Shown piece after piece: positions 61,216 to 64,000 of a DNA stretch of 64,000 bases; position 1 is the stretch's first letter; every line of letters starts with the position of its first letter. Position numbers and translations under genes: made by a program. The notes beneath the pieces are model-generated. The model did not search any database. It was not told the origin of the DNA and saw nothing but the letters and a program-made list of their open reading frames with translations. This stretch comes from Sisyra terminalis (Eukaryota; Arthropoda; Insecta; Neuroptera; Sisyridae): the NCBI GenBank assembly GCA_958496175.1, contig OY292279.1, forward strand, positions 4,836,001 through 4,900,000, written 5' to 3'.

Positions 61216-61865
61216 TATAAAGTTTAAGTAACAAATTCACTGATTGGTCGAATTAAGGATTGAGTTTTGTACGGTGCGCTATGATTGGCCCGTGCATCCT
61301 GCGCCATAACTACAGTGCCTTGATTTGTACAAAGTAAGCTTAGTATTTCTCGTTTAAAGTGACTTCTGAGTACAGAACATTTGGAACGATATTTCTTTCG
61401 ATTTGAAATTCATATATCGCAAAGAAAATGATTGTTATTTAAATAACTTTTCTTTGTAACTCTTAATAATAATCCGGAATTTATATTTGTCAATTTAAAA
61501 TTTACTTTTGAGGATGAAGATCGTTGATTTTGTAAGGGTTATTTTTCTTTGCACAATTAAGACCATCGGTCATAATGCAGATCCGTAAACTGAGAACCAT
61601 AAGAAATTTTTTCATGTCATATTTTGGTAACTTATTGTCATCATCGCATGATGATCATTATCGCGATCAACGGTCATTGGTCTAATTGTTTTTAAAGCGA
61701 AATTTTGATTTACGCTTTGAAGTCTTCGAATGAAGTCCAATAACTGTCTTTCACTGTTCGCATTTATGATTGTATCGTTTACCAATCGAAGGTTGGAAAA
61801 TCACTTTCCACCAATTTTTGAGTTTTTTACTTCAGGTTTTAACCTTCAGTTTTTAACCTCAATAA
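61216..61865. other. Non-coding stretch after the Penelope fragment
   Basis: The part 61,240-61,340 is richer in GC (GATTGGCCCGTGCATCC) and could still belong to the Penelope-like element or another repeat. No open frame, RNA gene or termini are recognised. Confidence 0.4.
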
Positions 61866-62400
61866 TTGATTTTCACAAACGATGAAAATATTTGGGTGAA
61901 AAGCGTTATTAATTACAATTCGATTTTTGTTATATTGGAAAATTTCGTGAAAATAAAAATTTACGTATAAAAAGCGTGGTCAATGCTGTTTTGGTTTTTG
62001 CCAGCCTGGAAATATTGTTTCAATCGGAAAACGTGGAAAATATTCTTCGAATCCTAAAAATCGCTTAGTTTGTCACTTTACATATTTATAATCAAAAAAT
62101 ATTTAGTAGGAAAAATTGATTTTCATAAACAATAAAAATGAATTTTTGAAAAGAGTGTTTAATGATGTCTCAAGTTTTGTTAATTTGGAAAAGTTTTCAG
62201 GATCGGAAAGTGTGTAAAAAATATGTTCCAAGTCTTCAAAAAAAAACACAAAATCTCATATGTTACTGATTTTTATTCAGAAATTTATTGTGGAAAAAAT
62301 TGATTTTGCACAAACGATGAAAATATTTGGGTGAAAAGCGTTATTAATTACAACTCAATTTTTGTTATTTTGGAAAATTTCGTCAAAATACAAATTGAGG
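61866..62400 (+). repeat. Three imperfect tandem repeats
   Basis: Units begin with TTGATTTT(C/G)(A/C)A and continue with AAACGATGAAAATATTTGGG, AAAAGCGTTATTAATTACAA and a TTTTTGTTAT/TTTGGAAAA part at 61,866, about 62,116 (diverged) and 62,300. The first and third are closest to each other. Unit spacing is 250 and 184 bp. No coding capacity. Confidence 0.75.
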
Positions 62401-62539
62401 AAAAAAATTATTTTTTAAATGTCTTTTCTATTCCATTTTGTTAGTTTGGGACGGTAGGTTCTGTAAAGTTTTCTATCTTGATTTTCCTTTTGGTTGTATC
62501 ATAAAACAACAATTTTCCAGAATTTCCTCCGTTTTTGTT

Positions 62540-62940
62540 ATTATATGTCGCTAAATATCCTATTTTTTATTTTTTTTTACAATAGCAATGACTAAAAAAA
62601 TAATTTTTCGTAATTAATTGACTCGTTTATTTTGAAAGTGGCGTAAGTCCATTTCAAGGACAGGGTCTTTATAGTGATTCTTCTTTTTGTAACTAGAACA
62701 AAGTATGTTAATTATTTAACTTAAAGTTTTCAAAAATCACTGATTTCATTTTAGTTGTTAACAAAAACGCCAATTATTTCTTCCTCCTTAGCCTTAGGTT
62801 CTTATGGTTAAAAATGATAATACTATAAGGATTGTTCTTGAAATGGACTTAACTCACTTTCAAAATAAACGGCGCAATTAATCATTACTAAACTATTTTG
62901 TTATAAACGAAACGGATTGGCAAAGGATGTAAAACTAATT
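62540..62940 (-). repeat. Dispersed repeat R1, copy C, split by a MITE
   Basis: The two halves (to 62,619 and from 62,876) join into a sequence matching the reverse complement of copy B: TATATGTCGCTAAA, AGCAATGACTAAA, TAATTAATT, then ACTAAACTATTTTGTT and AACGAAACGG. Confidence 0.65.
62620..62875. mobile_element. MITE nested in dispersed repeat R1, 256 bp
   Basis: Inverted ends share CGTTTATTTTGAAAGTG, AAGTCCATTTCAAG and TATAGT in mirrored order (left 62,624 onward, right complement up to 62,871). Comparison with uninterrupted copy B suggests that AATT was duplicated at insertion, although the low complexity of the site leaves one or two bases uncertain. It has no coding capacity. Confidence 0.75.
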
Positions 62941-63253
62941 GGGGGTTAAATTAAATTATGTATAGTTTTAGAACCCAAAAATTTGTTAATTAAACTGATT
63001 ATAAACTTTTAATCTTTACGAAAATTGAATCATTTGACAAATATGGAACTTTTGGGACATCAAACCGTAAAAACTCTTTCCATTGGTATTGATGACAGTG
63101 ATTATATCAATTAACCAATAAAAATGGTTACTATATAATAATTTGGGTCCTTAAATCTATAAAATTTATAAGAAATTGTTAATGTTAGGCAACAATAGTG
63201 CCTTAACGACCTTATATTGGTCTATCTTTAAAAGAAAGTTCAAATAATCAAAT
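62941..63253. other. Non-coding spacer
   Basis: AT-rich sequence without recognised gene, repeat or RNA feature. Confidence 0.4.
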
Positions 63254-63437
63254 CCAATATTGCTCAAGGTTTATAAAATACACAGGTGGCCTCATGGTGG
63301 CTACGTGATGGATACGTGGCGTATCCAGAAGAAATTCGTACATATCTTCAGACTGATAAATTTCATAATTCTTCGTATGACGTCATTTTTTTTTTAATGG
63401 AGCAACCTGTGTAATTTACAAACCTTGAATATTGCTA
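63254..63437. mobile_element. Short inverted-repeat element, about 184 bp
   Basis: The left arm has AATATTGCTCAAGG, then TTTATAAAATACACAGGT; the right arm read backwards has AATATTCAAGG, then TTTGTAAATTACACAGGT. Arms of about 32 bp enclose about 115 bp. Exact ends are uncertain. A similar TATAAAATACAGGGTGG occurs at 63,961-63,977 close to the window end, perhaps the start of a related element. Confidence 0.55.
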
Positions 63438-64000
63438 GCTTTTTAAAAATGCAATCAAATTTTCCAATTATTATTATTTTCTATGTTAAGCCCATAAATC
63501 ACAATTGATACATAATATAAATCATAAAAACGACAGCAAATATAAAAATTTGAATTGACGTACTTTTTACAAACTATGCTATAAAATCATAATGCAGAGA
63601 AATCTCCGGGGATTACTATCCAACTTTATTTTATCTATCTACTTTGGAGAATACATAATATTCAAGGTATTCTATTTCAATATTAAAGTTTGCTTTTTGT
63701 GGAATTTACTCATAAAAAAACGAATTTTATACTATCTACTAACAGTCACCAGAATAATAAATTATAGGTGGAAAATCTATCAGATATTGGTTTGTTGAAA
63801 AAATAAGTTTTCGTTTACTTTATGTTGGAAAAACAAACTTTTAACATCCATTTATTCGAGGGAAACGTTTTCAAATTGCATTTGACTGTTGCTTTTAAAA
63901 AGTTAGTGTTTACGATTGTGAAAACACAAAAAATCAATTAAAATTTTGATGGGTTCGTTGTATAAAATACAGGGTGGATCCAGAGGAAAATTGAGAGCTT
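63438..64000. other. Terminal stretch of the window, no gene supported
   Basis: The 68-codon frame at 63,592 is hydrophobic/basic low-complexity sequence without features of a real gene. At 63,961 a TATAAAATACAGGGTGGATC segment resembles the left arm of the inverted-repeat element at 63,254 and may begin another copy cut by the window edge. Confidence 0.4.

Overview
The window looks like a piece of an arthropod, most likely insect, nuclear genome. It is very AT-rich, has short spliceosomal introns (GT..AG), a long satellite array, and a dense mixture of eukaryotic transposon families. I cannot name the species from sequence alone; a beetle would be a reasonable guess but nothing here proves it.

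Positions 1 to about 29,975 are one uninterrupted head-to-tail satellite array with a 349 bp monomer (about 86 copies). The array starts before the window. Monomer variants recur at offsets that are exact multiples of 349 bp (698, 1047, 1396, 1745, 2094, 2792 and 6980 bp), so blocks of 2 to 20 monomers have been copied recently. The last three or so monomers are clearly diverged and the signal fades out near 30.0-30.1 kb, which marks a true array edge.

From 30 to 53 kb the sequence is mostly transposon debris around one probable host gene. The gene (33,406-34,678) has two exons with a 58 bp intron and encodes a 404-residue acidic/coiled-coil protein. Around it lie two long foldback elements (31,285-32,602 and 35,090-36,495), a 228 bp MITE, two internally deleted hAT copies (one inserted in a Jockey-like retrotransposon fragment), a decayed Ty1/copia element with internal tandem duplications (about 41.1-44.25 kb), and a 5'-truncated CR1/L2-like retrotransposon (44.7-46.7 kb). 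A Helitron-like element on the minus strand (48,610 to about 52,975) carries a seven-unit internal tandem array.

From 53.2 kb a second probable host gene begins. It has a non-coding first exon ending at 53,642, a 3.4 kb intron filled with local repeats (including a nearly perfect 866 bp tandem duplication), and an exon whose coding part starts at 57,548 with a signal peptide and leaves the exon at 57,857. The rest of that gene must lie downstream in unrecognised exons or beyond the window. A second Helitron copy (58,483-60,323) contains a third foldback element (59,199-60,001); the first Helitron copy supplies its empty site and proves an 8 bp target duplication. The remainder holds a Penelope-like GIY-YIG fragment, a dispersed repeat with a nested MITE, a short tandem repeat and another inverted-repeat element.

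The main novelty candidate is the trio of 0.8-1.4 kb foldback elements. They differ in sequence but share the same order of internal modules, TAG-starting ends and 8 bp target duplications, pointing to one hAT-like group of non-autonomous palindromic elements.
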